64,000 nt of DNA from Paraburkholderia largidicola (GTDB lineage: Bacteria > Pseudomonadota > Gammaproteobacteria > Burkholderiales > Burkholderiaceae). The DNA lies in NCBI RefSeq assembly GCF_013426895.1, contig NZ_AP023176.1:496001-560000 (forward strand), given 5' to 3'. The position numbers and the translations under genes are program-made. How positions within the stretch are numbered: the first letter of the stretch is position 1; each line of letters starts with the position of its first letter. The notes below the pieces were generated by a model. The model saw nothing but the letters and a program-made list of their open reading frames with translations, ran no database searches and was not told where the DNA came from. Shown here piece by piece: positions 28,300 to 36,325 of this stretch.

Positions 28300-28438
28300 G
28301 CGCGCCCGCTCGACGGCTGCATTGAGCGCGAGCGTATTGGTCCGAAACGCAACGTTTTAGATGATGCCGACGAACAGGCGGCGCGGCTTTGCAATCGGCG
28401 CAGCCGAAGTGCGCTCGCTTGCGCAAGGTCGTCGTCCG
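28300..28438. pseudogene. Two inverted fragments of a chemotaxis receptor gene
   Basis: The 416-base gap 28063-28478 holds chemoreceptor debris. On the minus strand, 28350 down to 28300 translates to AFRTNTLALNAAVERAR, a worn copy of the signalling-tip motif AFQTNILALNAAVEAAR. On the plus strand, about 28379-28438 reads RRGFAIGAAEVRSLAQGRR, a worn copy of GRGFAVVAAEVRSLAQRS. In an intact receptor these motifs are contiguous on one strand, so the relic has been broken and partly inverted. The rest of the gap contains only the GlcG-gene promoter region, as far as I can see. Confidence 0.65.
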
Positions 28439-28478
28439 CTTCCGTTGTGTTCTTTATTGATCCGTGTTGGAGGTTGAT

Positions 28479-29000
28479 ATGAAATTCCCTTTGTCGTTCG
28501 CGTTATTTTGCAGCCTGTCGTTCACGTGTATGCCGATGCATGCGCAACAGCAGCCTCAGCCCGGCTATCACTACACGTTGCCGACCAGTCTTGCCGTCGA
28601 GGCAGCGGAAGAAGCCATTCGCGTGTGCGAACAGAAGCAGTACTGGGTGACCGCGACGGTAGTCGATATGGATGGTGTGCCGCAAGTCGTGATCCGCGGC
28701 GATCACGCAACGGTGCACACGGGCGAATCGAGCTTCAGAAAAGCATTTACTGTCGTGACGCTGGGACCGGAATTCGGCTTCGACCGTTCGAGCGGATTCT
28801 TCGAGCTGGTTAAAACGAGTCCTTACGCGCCGCAACTCGCAACGGTTCACAACGTGATTGCGTTGCCGGGTGCTGTGGCGTTCAAGGCGGGCGGCGAGAT
28901 GGTGGGCGCGCTGGGAATCGGCGGGGCGCCAGGCGGGGATAAGGATGAAGTGTGTGCGGCTGCGGGTGTCGCTAAAGTGGCGAACCGGCTGCCGCACTGA
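28479..29000 (+). CDS. GlcG/HbpS-family heme-binding-like exported protein
   Basis: The protein has 173 residues from the ATG at 28479, behind TTGGAGG. A signal peptide runs to about residue 23 (MKFPLSFALFCSLSFTCMPM, then HA). The mature domain has the GlcG/HbpS pattern: SLAVEAAEEAIRVCEQKQYW, VVDMDGVPQVVIRGD, SSFRKAFT and the C-terminal ALGIGGAPGGDKDEVCAAAG. Family members bind heme or act in small-molecule sensing and often sit beside redox or glycolate genes; here it stands alone. It probably acts in the periplasm. A strong terminator lies immediately after the stop codon. Confidence 0.83.
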   Translation: MKFPLSFALFCSLSFTCMPMHAQQQPQPGYHYTLPTSLAVEAAEEAIRVCEQKQYWVTATVVDMDGVPQVVIRGDHATVHTGESSFRKAFTVVTLGPEFGFDRSSGFFELVKTSPYAPQLATVHNVIALPGAVAFKAGGEMVGALGIGGAPGGDKDEVCAAAGVAKVANRLPH

Positions 29001-29031
29001 TAGCGAGGCGAGTGCCTCGCTATCCGTTTTT
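29000..29031 (+). terminator. Rho-independent terminator between convergent genes
   Basis: Perfect 10-base arms (ATAGCGAGGC and GCCTCGCTAT, 29000-29023) with a 4-base loop are followed by CCG and five T. The stem begins at the last base of the GlcG-family stop codon and the T-run overlaps the stop codon of the convergent AEC transporter gene, so one structure serves the gene end with no spare DNA. Confidence 0.85.
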
Positions 29032-29971
29032 ATGCTGCGGCGAGGCCGCCATCGACCAGATAAATAGCCGCCGAGAACGTGACGATCGACAGCACCGTGC
29101 TGATGAGAATCGACGTCGCGGCTTCGCTTTGATACGCGCCCGCTTCGTTGGCGAACATCGCGGGAATGGTCGCGGACGGCAGCGCGCACAGCAGGATCAT
29201 CTGTTGCGCGTAGAGGCCATGCACGCCGAGCAGGACAGTCGCCGCGAACATCAACAGCGGATGAATCAGCAGCTTGAGCCCGAGGTTCGCCCAGACTTCG
29301 CTCGACAGCTTCAGCTTGACCGACGACATGATCAACCCGAGGCAAAGCAGCGAAACGCCAGGCGTTGCCTTGCCGAGCAGATTGAAGGATTCGGCGAGTA
29401 CGGGCGGAAACTTGATCTGCAGCAGCGAGCAGACGATGCCAAGCGCCGGCGCCCACATCAACGGGCGGCGCACCGCGCTCTTGATGCTGGCCAGAAACGC
29501 CTGCATGCCGCTTCCTTCTCCGCTTGCGACCGTCAACAGCATGGTGGTCAGCGGGATCATCACGAGGCTTGCGATCAGATTGAGAATGAGCACCGAATAG
29601 ATGCTGCCAGCACCGAACATCGCCTGCAGGATTGGAATGCCCATGAACGCGGCATCGGGATAGCCGTTGACGAAGCCCTTGAGCGTCGCCGCCTTCAGTT
29701 CGCGATAGCGCCACCAGCCGAGCAGCAGCGCAACGGTGTACATCCCCATGATGCCGATGAACGTCGCGAGAATCAGTCTGAAGTCGAACAGCTGCGAGCG
29801 CGGCGTGCTCGCCATGCCGACCAGCAGCAGCGCCGGGAAGATCCAGCCGAGCACCAGCCGGCTGATGAGCAGACTGTCCGAATGATTCAGACGTTTTCGC
29901 TTGCCGGCGATAAAGCCGAGCACGATCACAAATGCAACGGGTAAAAGCGGACCCACAATCCTGTCTAACAT
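29030..29971 (-). CDS. AEC family transporter (auxin efflux carrier-like)
   Basis: This 313-residue membrane protein has ten predicted transmembrane segments in the 5+5 arrangement of the AEC family. The broken-helix regions GYPDAAFMGIPILQ and LPSATIPAMFANEAG are typical. It starts at the ATG at 29971 with AGGAG just ahead. AEC carriers move small organic acids across the inner membrane. The gene is 45 bases downstream of an enolase-superfamily enzyme in an apparent operon, so it probably carries that enzyme's acid substrate. The divergent FadR-type protein is the likely regulator. Confidence 0.85.
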   Translation of the reverse strand: MLDRIVGPLLPVAFVIVLGFIAGKRKRLNHSDSLLISRLVLGWIFPALLLVGMASTPRSQLFDFRLILATFIGIMGMYTVALLLGWWRYRELKAATLKGFVNGYPDAAFMGIPILQAMFGAGSIYSVLILNLIASLVMIPLTTMLLTVASGEGSGMQAFLASIKSAVRRPLMWAPALGIVCSLLQIKFPPVLAESFNLLGKATPGVSLLCLGLIMSSVKLKLSSEVWANLGLKLLIHPLLMFAATVLLGVHGLYAQQMILLCALPSATIPAMFANEAGAYQSEAATSILISTVLSIVTFSAAIYLVDGGLAAA

Positions 29972-30016
29972 CTCCTGACTCCAAGTTTTGTTATGCGATG
30001 CCGTAGCGGTGTTCGT

Positions 30017-31123
30017 TTAAAGGTTGATGCGATAGTCGCGAATCACATCGGGGTTCGGCTCGATGCCGAGGCCGGGGCCTTGAGGTACGTCGATGCGGCC
30101 ATTGCGCGGAATGATGGCGTCGCCGTAGAGCTGTGCTTCGAGATCGAAGTAGCGCCATTCGATCAGCGACTTCGGGCCACCAAGCGCTGCGCTGGCGTGC
30201 ACGCTGGCAAGCAGGCCGGGTCCGTCGTAGAAGGTGTGGACCATGACAGTCACGTTGTGCGCATTCGCCAATGCAAAGACCTTTTGCAGTTCCGTGATGC
30301 CGCCCATCTTCGCGGGGCTGGGCTGGATGAAATCGACGGAACCGGCTTCGAGGAGATGCTGAAAGTCCATCAACGTCGACGCGTTTTCGCCTGCCGCGAC
30401 GGGAATGCCGCCTTGCCTGCGCACGGTGGCGAGACCCGCGTAGTTTTCGGGCGGCCACACGGGCTCTTCGATCCAGCGCAGATTGAACGGGCGGAATTGC
30501 CCGGTCATGTCGAGCGCTTCGCGAACCGTCCACGGGCAATTGACGTCGAGCGTGATTTCGATGTCGGGACCCGCCGCTTCGCGCGCGGCGCGCACGGTTT
30601 CGACGGTGACTTCATGGAGCTTCAAGTGTCGGTAGCCGCTGTCCACCGCCCGCCGCACGTTGCGCGCGACCAGTTCGGGGTCGGCATAGCGGATCAGGCT
30701 CGCGTAACACGCCAGCGAGGTCGCCTCGGCGCCGCCCAGCAGTTGATGAACCGGCTGGTTCGCCACCTTGCCCGCGATGTCCCACAGCGCGATATCGATC
30801 GCCGACAGGCCGTAGATAAACGCGCCGCTGCGGCCGAACACGTGGAATTTCTTCTGCAACTCGAACATCGACTTCTCGCGCAGCGCGACGTCGCGGCCAA
30901 TCAGTTCGGGCGCAAGTATCCCGTCGATGACGAGCTTCACGGCGGGGATCGCCGTGAAGCCGAAGGTTTCACCCCAGCCGACGGTGCCGTCGTCCGTGGT
31001 GACCTTGACGACGAGCGAGTCGACCACTTGCAGGTCTTTGGGTCCCCACACGCCGCCCGCCGACGGTCCGCCCGTCGTAAAGGGAATGCGCAGGGGAATG
31101 GTTTCGATGCTGGCGATTTTCAT
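30017..31123 (-). CDS. Mandelate racemase/muconate lactonizing enzyme family protein
   Basis: This 368-residue enolase-superfamily enzyme has an N-terminal capping domain (1-130) and a C-terminal barrel. The metal ligands are visible in order: Asp in TLDVNCPW, Glu in WIEEPVWPP and Glu in AAGENAS. The second-strand lysine is in HLKLHEV; the usual KxK is KxH here. The seventh-strand region is VMVHTFYDGPG. Such enzymes abstract a proton next to a carboxylate and then racemise, cycloisomerise or dehydrate sugar or amino acids. The exact reaction cannot be read from these residues. It heads an operon with an AEC transporter and is divergent from a FadR-type regulator. Confidence 0.85.
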   Translation of the reverse strand: MKIASIETIPLRIPFTTGGPSAGGVWGPKDLQVVDSLVVKVTTDDGTVGWGETFGFTAIPAVKLVIDGILAPELIGRDVALREKSMFELQKKFHVFGRSGAFIYGLSAIDIALWDIAGKVANQPVHQLLGGAEATSLACYASLIRYADPELVARNVRRAVDSGYRHLKLHEVTVETVRAAREAAGPDIEITLDVNCPWTVREALDMTGQFRPFNLRWIEEPVWPPENYAGLATVRRQGGIPVAAGENASTLMDFQHLLEAGSVDFIQPSPAKMGGITELQKVFALANAHNVTVMVHTFYDGPGLLASVHASAALGGPKSLIEWRYFDLEAQLYGDAIIPRNGRIDVPQGPGLGIEPNPDVIRDYRINL

Positions 31124-31213
31124 CTGGACGTACCTCGAACGGGTTGCAGGGCGGACGGACGAAAGCCCGCCGTATGTTTTGCATGGTATGAGACATCCTG
31201 TTGTCCTTCAAGT

Positions 31214-31226
31214 GAACAAGTTGTTC
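31214..31226. promoter_or_regulatory. FadR/GntR-type operator GAACAAGTTGTTC
   Basis: This perfect 13-base palindrome with a central G lies in the 255-base divergent gap between the enolase-superfamily operon and the FadR-type regulator gene. Size and symmetry fit GntR/FadR-subfamily operators. Autoregulation and control of the operon are inferred. Confidence 0.6.
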
Positions 31227-31378
31227 CTTTTGTGCAAATCACTTGAGCGCGACGTGCAACAGAGGGCTTGATGGCAGGGGTTGGCGCGCGTTGACAGGTC
31301 AAGCACTGCGGGCGGGGGAGGGGCTGCGTCTGCGTCAGGATGTAGAATAAGAAGACAAGGAACAGCCCTTACACGACC

Positions 31379-32110
31379 ATGAGCGAACTCAACGTGCGGC
31401 GCGTCGAACGGCGGCCCCATCTCGCGGAGCACATCACACGCTCGCTGAGCGACGAGATCGCGTCCGGGCGGCTGAAGCCCGGCGACCGTCTGCCTACCGA
31501 GCACTTTCTTTCCGAGAACTTCGGCGTCAGCCGCAACGTGGTGCGGGAGGCGATTGCGAGCCTGCGCGCGCAAGGCCTGATCGAGTCGCGCCAGGGCGTC
31601 GGCGCATTCGTTGCGGCGGTGCGCCAGCCGTCCGAACCGCTGCAGCCGGTGAGTTCACAACTATTGGAAGGCGACGACACGATCCGCAACATGTTCGAAG
31701 TGCGGGCCGTGCTGGAGAGCCAGGCCGCCGCGCTTGCAGCCCTGCACATGACACCGCGCAGGCTCAAGCCGATTCAGGCGGCCGTCGAACGCATGCGCTA
31801 CGAAGGCGCCCCGACATCGGACACCGTCAACGCGGACCTCGATTTTCATCGTGCGGTGGCGGCTGCGTCGGGCAACGACTATCTCGCCGCGATGATCCGC
31901 ATCGTGCTCGAACCGATGCGCCCACTGATCGCGGCGAACTTCGCGCGGCAAGGCCCGATGTTCGGCAAGATCCCCAACGCGGCACGCGGGGAGCACGAGA
32001 CGCTGATTCAGGCGTTCGTCGACAAGGACGCCGCTGCCGCGCGCGAACTCATGGGGCGGCATATCGTGAGCGCCGCATCGCGCTTCGGTTACGACATTTC
32101 GTTTTTCTGA
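31379..32110 (+). CDS. FadR/GntR family transcriptional regulator (FCD domain)
   Basis: This 243-residue protein has an N-terminal GntR winged helix (LAEHITRSLSDEIASGRLKP, then GDRLPTEHFLSENFGVSRNV and VREAIASLRAQGL, with wing SRQGVGAFV). The C-terminal all-helical FCD domain has the metal/ligand pattern: D in DLDFHRAVA, H in the same segment, and H in GEHETLIQAF and GRHIVSAA. FCD regulators usually bind an organic acid that is the substrate of the neighbouring enzyme. It is divergent from the enolase-superfamily/AEC operon, with a palindrome between, and so probably represses it. Confidence 0.88.
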   Translation: MSELNVRRVERRPHLAEHITRSLSDEIASGRLKPGDRLPTEHFLSENFGVSRNVVREAIASLRAQGLIESRQGVGAFVAAVRQPSEPLQPVSSQLLEGDDTIRNMFEVRAVLESQAAALAALHMTPRRLKPIQAAVERMRYEGAPTSDTVNADLDFHRAVAAASGNDYLAAMIRIVLEPMRPLIAANFARQGPMFGKIPNAARGEHETLIQAFVDKDAAAARELMGRHIVSAASRFGYDISFF

Positions 32111-32268
32111 GCCTGCGTACTTACACCATGTAAAGAGTGATGTGAGTCGTACGCCGTTCATGTCTTCGTGCGTCGAACGTATAGTCGGCCCGTGCGTCGG
32201 CGATGCCTGGCCGACTGATACGCGCAGCCCGCCGGGCCGCGCCTGATCAGATGAGGATGGAACAGCGT

Positions 32269-32901
32269 ATGAAACTGATATTTGTCGGCGATCCGATGTG
32301 CTCGTGGTGCTACGGCTTCGGCAAGGAAATGAGCGCGATTGCGCAGAGCATGCCGGATCTCGATGTGCAGGTCGTCGTGGGCGGCATGGCGGCGGGATCG
32401 ACGCAGGTACTCGACGACGCAGCGAAACAGTTCAGGCTCACCCATTGGGCACGCGTCGAGCAGATGAGCGGCGCGGAGTTCAACCGTGAAGCGCTGATGG
32501 CGCGCAAGGACTTCGTCTACGATACGGAGCCGGTTTGCCGGGCTGTCGTGGCGGCGCGGATGGTTGCGCCGGGCGTCGATCTGCTGAAGGTGTTCCGGGC
32601 ATTTCAACGCGCGTTTTACGTCGATGGACTCGATACGACGGATGGCGACGTGCTCGCGGAAATTGGCGCGAAGGCGATCGCGGAGCAAGGCATCGCTGTT
32701 ACCGCCGATGCCTTCTTCGAAGTGTTCAGTTCCGACGAGGCCATCGATGCCGCACAGCAGGATTTTGCCCTGACGCGTCGTCTGGGCGTGCAAGGCTTTC
32801 CGTCGTTGTTCGTCGAAGTCGACGGAAAGATTGGCCGACTGAGTTCCGGCTATGCAACGGCGGGGCAGATCACCAAAGCGCTCGAATCGCTTGCCGCGTA
32901 G
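32269..32901 (+). CDS. DsbA family thioredoxin-fold protein (FrnE-like)
   Basis: The protein has 210 residues. The redox motif CSWC lies at the N-terminus (GDPMCSWCYGFGKE) and the conserved cis-proline loop near the C-terminus (GVQGFPSLFVEV). There is no signal peptide, so this is a cytoplasmic DsbA-like protein, related to FrnE/2-hydroxychromene-carboxylate isomerase relatives rather than periplasmic DsbA. I chose the ATG at 32269, where the family sequence begins; in-frame ATGs at 32251 and 32257 are possible. It converges with the second AEC transporter gene, with only 8 bases between their ends. Confidence 0.83.
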   Translation: MKLIFVGDPMCSWCYGFGKEMSAIAQSMPDLDVQVVVGGMAAGSTQVLDDAAKQFRLTHWARVEQMSGAEFNREALMARKDFVYDTEPVCRAVVAARMVAPGVDLLKVFRAFQRAFYVDGLDTTDGDVLAEIGAKAIAEQGIAVTADAFFEVFSSDEAIDAAQQDFALTRRLGVQGFPSLFVEVDGKIGRLSSGYATAGQITKALESLAA

Positions 32902-32909
32902 CGGTACAG

Positions 32910-33830
32910 CTAAAGCAAGTACAGCCACGCCAGCAGCGTCACGATGGAGAACAGCGTCGTCGTCGAAATGGCGGCGCCCGTCGATGTCTTCTCGACGTCG
33001 TACTCGACAGCGAGCACGTAGGCGCTCTTGGCCGTCGGCACGGCGGCGCAGATCACGGCCGCGAGCGTCGTCGCGCGATTCAACCCGACGGCGACGCAAA
33101 GCCCATACACGACGAGCGGCATCACAATCAGTTTGAGTGCCGCGAGCAACGCGTAGCGGCTCAGATGGCCGCGCAATTCGTCGATCGACAGGTCGAGGCC
33201 GATGGCGAACAGCGCGCAGGGCGTCAGCGCTTCGCCGAGGATGCCGAGATACGTGACAGCGGGCGCCGGCAACGTGAGTCCGCCGACCGACCACAGCAAG
33301 CCGAGGATCGTCGCAAGAATCACCGGGTTCGTGCCGATCTGTTTCGCGAGCGCGCCGCCGCGCATCTTGCGCGAACCCGTCTGCTGATCGACTTCGAGCA
33401 GCACGACGAGGGCGGGAAACATGATCGCGCCGACGAACACCGTCGCGACGGCCGCGGCGAGCACGCCATGCTGGCCTTGCAGCGCTCTGAGTATCGGAAG
33501 CGCAACGAACCCCGTGTTCGTCATCGAAACGATGGCGCCGAGCATGGCGCTTTTCCCGAGACTCGGGTGCAGTACGGTGCGCGCGACGATGAGCGCGGCG
33601 GCGAAGCAGATCAGCGAGCCTGCGCCGAACGCGGCGAGGAAGCGCCACTCCAGCAGCGATTCGAGCGGCTCTTTGGCGACGGTCAGAAAGACGAGGGCCG
33701 GCATCGCCACGTAGTAGGCGAACTGCATCAGCGGCCCGGCGACGGTATGCGGCAGATAGCCTGATATGCGGGCGAGCCAGCCTGTCAGGATGATCGCGAA
33801 GATCGGCAATATCAGACCTGCGATGTGCAT
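32910..33830 (-). CDS. AEC family transporter, second copy
   Basis: This 306-residue ten-helix membrane carrier starts at the ATG at 33830 behind AGGGAG. It opens with HIAGLILPIFAIILTGWLAR and shows the helix-break regions ...MTNTGFVALPILRAL and ICAAVPTAKSAYVLA. It is only distantly similar to the AEC protein at 29030-29971, so a recent duplication is unlikely. It stands alone, between a convergent DsbA-like gene and the relic of an EamA transporter. The substrate is unknown. Confidence 0.82.
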   Translation of the reverse strand: MHIAGLILPIFAIILTGWLARISGYLPHTVAGPLMQFAYYVAMPALVFLTVAKEPLESLLEWRFLAAFGAGSLICFAAALIVARTVLHPSLGKSAMLGAIVSMTNTGFVALPILRALQGQHGVLAAAVATVFVGAIMFPALVVLLEVDQQTGSRKMRGGALAKQIGTNPVILATILGLLWSVGGLTLPAPAVTYLGILGEALTPCALFAIGLDLSIDELRGHLSRYALLAALKLIVMPLVVYGLCVAVGLNRATTLAAVICAAVPTAKSAYVLAVEYDVEKTSTGAAISTTTLFSIVTLLAWLYLL

Positions 33831-34013
33831 GATGGCGCTCCCTGCGTAGATGGGACGTCCGGATGCAGTTGCGTGTGCAAGATTTCGCGGGTGATGTGCC
33901 GGGCCGGTCCTCAACCGTTAGACCAATCACACTATGGCCAGTCCGCAGGCACGATCTCGTCAGAGAAGAGTAGTCGATCTGGACGTCGGCGGAGAACGAT
34001 CCTCGGCGCTATT

Positions 34014-34188
34014 TCAAGTCAGCTCGAGCGTCGCTACGCCGGACAGGATGACGACGGCGGCAATGGAACGGCCATGGCCCAACATCGTGAACCGCTCGCC
34101 GATGATCGGACCGCTTGCCAGCGCAACGTTTCCAGCTTGCATGAAGCAATGCGGCGAACAGCACGAGCAGCATGACGCGTGTGGACAT
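34014..34188 (-). pseudogene. Relic of an EamA/DMT-family transporter with internal deletion
   Basis: From the ATG at 34188 the protein begins MSTRVMLLVLFAALLHASW, the start of an EamA/DMT permease. The frame then breaks and the next frame reads SGPIIGERFTMLGHGRSIAA, then VVILSGVATLEL before the stop at 34014, which looks like the C-terminal helix of the same family (GERFT...G...I..G). About 230 middle residues are missing. The relic lies within the 458-base gap 33831-34288, upstream of and divergent from a LysR gene; the remainder of the gap has no gene I can support. Confidence 0.65.
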
Positions 34189-34288
34189 GGCTTTTCGACT
34201 CTCTCTGTAGCTGACACGAGAATATCTATCTTGTGACAACCGGCAAAACCCGATAAATTGGCCACTCGCGTTAAATTAACTAACCCGA

Positions 34289-35197
34289 ATGAAGCGAGCG
34301 TTGCCCCCGCTGAATGCGTTGCGAGCGTTCGAGGCTGCCGGAAGGTTGGGCAGCTTCAAGGAAGCCGCGGCGGAATTGCACGTCACGCATGGCGCCGTGA
34401 GCCAGCAGGTGCGCCTGCTCGAAGAGTGGCTCGGCGCGCCGCTGTTCGAGCGGCACAACCGGCGCGTCGAGCTGACGCCGGCTGCGAAGGCTTACCTCGA
34501 TGAAGTTGGCCCGGTGTTCGAACAGCTCGCGCAGGCCACCGCGAGATATGGCGTAACGGGACGGGTGCCGCGAACGCTGACCGTCAATGCCGTGGCGACC
34601 TTCACGCTGCGCTGGCTGGTGCCGCGGCTCGCGCGCTTTCACGACGCGCATCCGGGGATCGACGTGAGCGTGGAGACGTCGAACGAGCCGCTGGAAAGCC
34701 TGAAAGAGACTTACGACGTGGTCATTCGGGGCGGCCCGGACGCGTTCTACGGATTCACGATGCGGCCGTTCCTTTCCGAGGAAAGGATTCCTGTCTGCAG
34801 TCCGGCTCTGCTCGAGCGCATCCCTCTTCGAACGCTCGACGATTTGCATCGGCACACGTTGCTGCACACGTCGAGTCTGCCGCGGGTCTGGCCGGACTGG
34901 CTGGCGAAAGTCGAGATGCCCGCACTCGTCCCCGCTGCCAACCTCACGTTCGATCACTTCTATCTCGCGTTGCAGGCTGCTGTCGATGGCATCGGCATTG
35001 CGATGGGGCCGACTGCGCTGATCGCCGACGACCTCGCTGCGGGCCGGCTCGTCATGCCATTCGATCACCCGCGTCTGCCGTCGCGCAGCTATTGCACTTA
35101 TGTTCCAGATGCGAATGCGACAGATGAACTGGTCGTCACGTTTTGCGCATGGCTCGAACGGGAAGGCGGCGATTGTTCGGCATTTTCGATGACGTAA
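34289..35197 (+). CDS. LysR family transcriptional regulator (GcvA-like)
   Basis: This 302-residue regulator opens with LPPLNALRAFEAAGRLGSFK, the N-terminus of the GcvA/AmpR subgroup, with HTH helix LHVTHGAVSQQVRLLEEWLG and wing RRVELTPAAK. The effector domain shows TVNAVATFTLRWLVPRL and the IRGGPDAF turn. It faces the EamA transporter relic; regulators of this type commonly control the divergent transporter, so its original target may be lost. XdhC follows 78 bases downstream on the same strand. Confidence 0.87.
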   Translation: MKRALPPLNALRAFEAAGRLGSFKEAAAELHVTHGAVSQQVRLLEEWLGAPLFERHNRRVELTPAAKAYLDEVGPVFEQLAQATARYGVTGRVPRTLTVNAVATFTLRWLVPRLARFHDAHPGIDVSVETSNEPLESLKETYDVVIRGGPDAFYGFTMRPFLSEERIPVCSPALLERIPLRTLDDLHRHTLLHTSSLPRVWPDWLAKVEMPALVPAANLTFDHFYLALQAAVDGIGIAMGPTALIADDLAAGRLVMPFDHPRLPSRSYCTYVPDANATDELVVTFCAWLEREGGDCSAFSMT

Positions 35198-35275
35198 TCC
35201 AGATTTGCCGATTCACGTTGGCGGATGTGGCGCATACACTGCCTGTCGGAGACTCGTAGCAATCAGGTGTCGATA

Positions 35276-36307
35276 GTGGACAGTGTCAATCTCGAAGTGT
35301 TGAAGTCCAGTGCGCGCTGGCTCGAACAGGGACATCGCGTGCTGCTCGTGACGGTCGTGAAGACGTGGGGCTCGTCGCCGCGTCCCGAAGGCGCGATGCT
35401 CGTCGTGCGCGACGATGGCGCGGTGGTGGGGTCGGTATCGGGCGGCTGCATCGAAGACGATCTGATCGATCGCGTACGTCAACGTGGAATCGAGCAGAAG
35501 AAGCCCGAAGTCGTGAAATACGGCATCAAGGCGGAAGAGGCGCATCGCTTCGGCTTGCCATGCGGCGGGACGATCCAGCTCGTGCTGGAGCCTTTGACGA
35601 AGGCGAGCGGCATCGCTGAACTGTGCGATGCCGTTGAAGATGGACGGCTCGTCGCGCGCACCCTCGATATGGAAACAGGTATCGCGCGTTTGAGTCACGC
35701 GCAAGCAACCGATGGCGTCGACTTCAACGACAAGCGTCTGCTGACGATACACGGCCCGCGTTACCGGATGCTGGTGATCGGCGCGGGGCAACTGTCGCGC
35801 TATCTATGCAGTATCGCCGTGGGGCTCGATTATCAGGTGACGGTGTGCGATCCGCGTGAAGCGTACACGGATGAATGGGACGTGCCCGGCACGAAAATCG
35901 TTCGCACGATGCCCGACGATACCGTGCTCGATATGAAGCTCGATGAGCGCTGCGCCGTGATCGCGCTCACGCATGATCCAAAGCTCGACGATCTCGCGCT
36001 GATGGAAGCATTGAAAACGCCTGCGTTTTACGTTGGCGCGTTGGGCTCGCGGCGCAACAACGCAGCGCGGCGCGAAAGGCTCAAGGAGTTCGATCTCAGC
36101 GAGGCGGAACTCGCGCGGCTGCATGGGCCGGTTGGGATCTATATCGGCAGCAGAACGCCGCCTGAGATCGCCGTGTCGATACTTGCCGAAGTCACGGCCG
36201 TGAAGAACGGCGTACACATGCCGGCATCGTTGCAGGTCGGAACGGCAAAGACCGCGCAGGGCAGGGCGGCGTCCATCGTCGATCCGGAACTCGCGTGCTT
36301 CGCTTAG
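35276..36307 (+). CDS. xdhC: XdhC/CoxI family molybdenum-enzyme maturation factor
   Basis: The protein has 343 residues from a GTG at 35276 (CAGG about 9 bases upstream; earlier GTG and ATG codons are possible). The N-terminal XdhC/CoxI domain has ...WGSSPRPEGAMLVV, SVSGGCIEDD and FGLPCGG with its conserved cysteine. The C-terminal Rossmann domain has MLVIGAGQLSRYL, ALTHDPKLDD, YVGALGSRRN and the end motif GPVGIYIGSRTPPEIAVSIL. XdhC binds molybdenum cofactor, promotes its sulfuration and delivers it to molybdenum hydroxylases. The Mo-hydroxylase genes lie 3.5 kb away on the other strand (39764-43947), making them its probable client. Confidence 0.87.
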   Translation: MDSVNLEVLKSSARWLEQGHRVLLVTVVKTWGSSPRPEGAMLVVRDDGAVVGSVSGGCIEDDLIDRVRQRGIEQKKPEVVKYGIKAEEAHRFGLPCGGTIQLVLEPLTKASGIAELCDAVEDGRLVARTLDMETGIARLSHAQATDGVDFNDKRLLTIHGPRYRMLVIGAGQLSRYLCSIAVGLDYQVTVCDPREAYTDEWDVPGTKIVRTMPDDTVLDMKLDERCAVIALTHDPKLDDLALMEALKTPAFYVGALGSRRNNAARRERLKEFDLSEAELARLHGPVGIYIGSRTPPEIAVSILAEVTAVKNGVHMPASLQVGTAKTAQGRAASIVDPELACFA

Positions 36308-36325
36308 CGCACGCCCCGAACCGGA

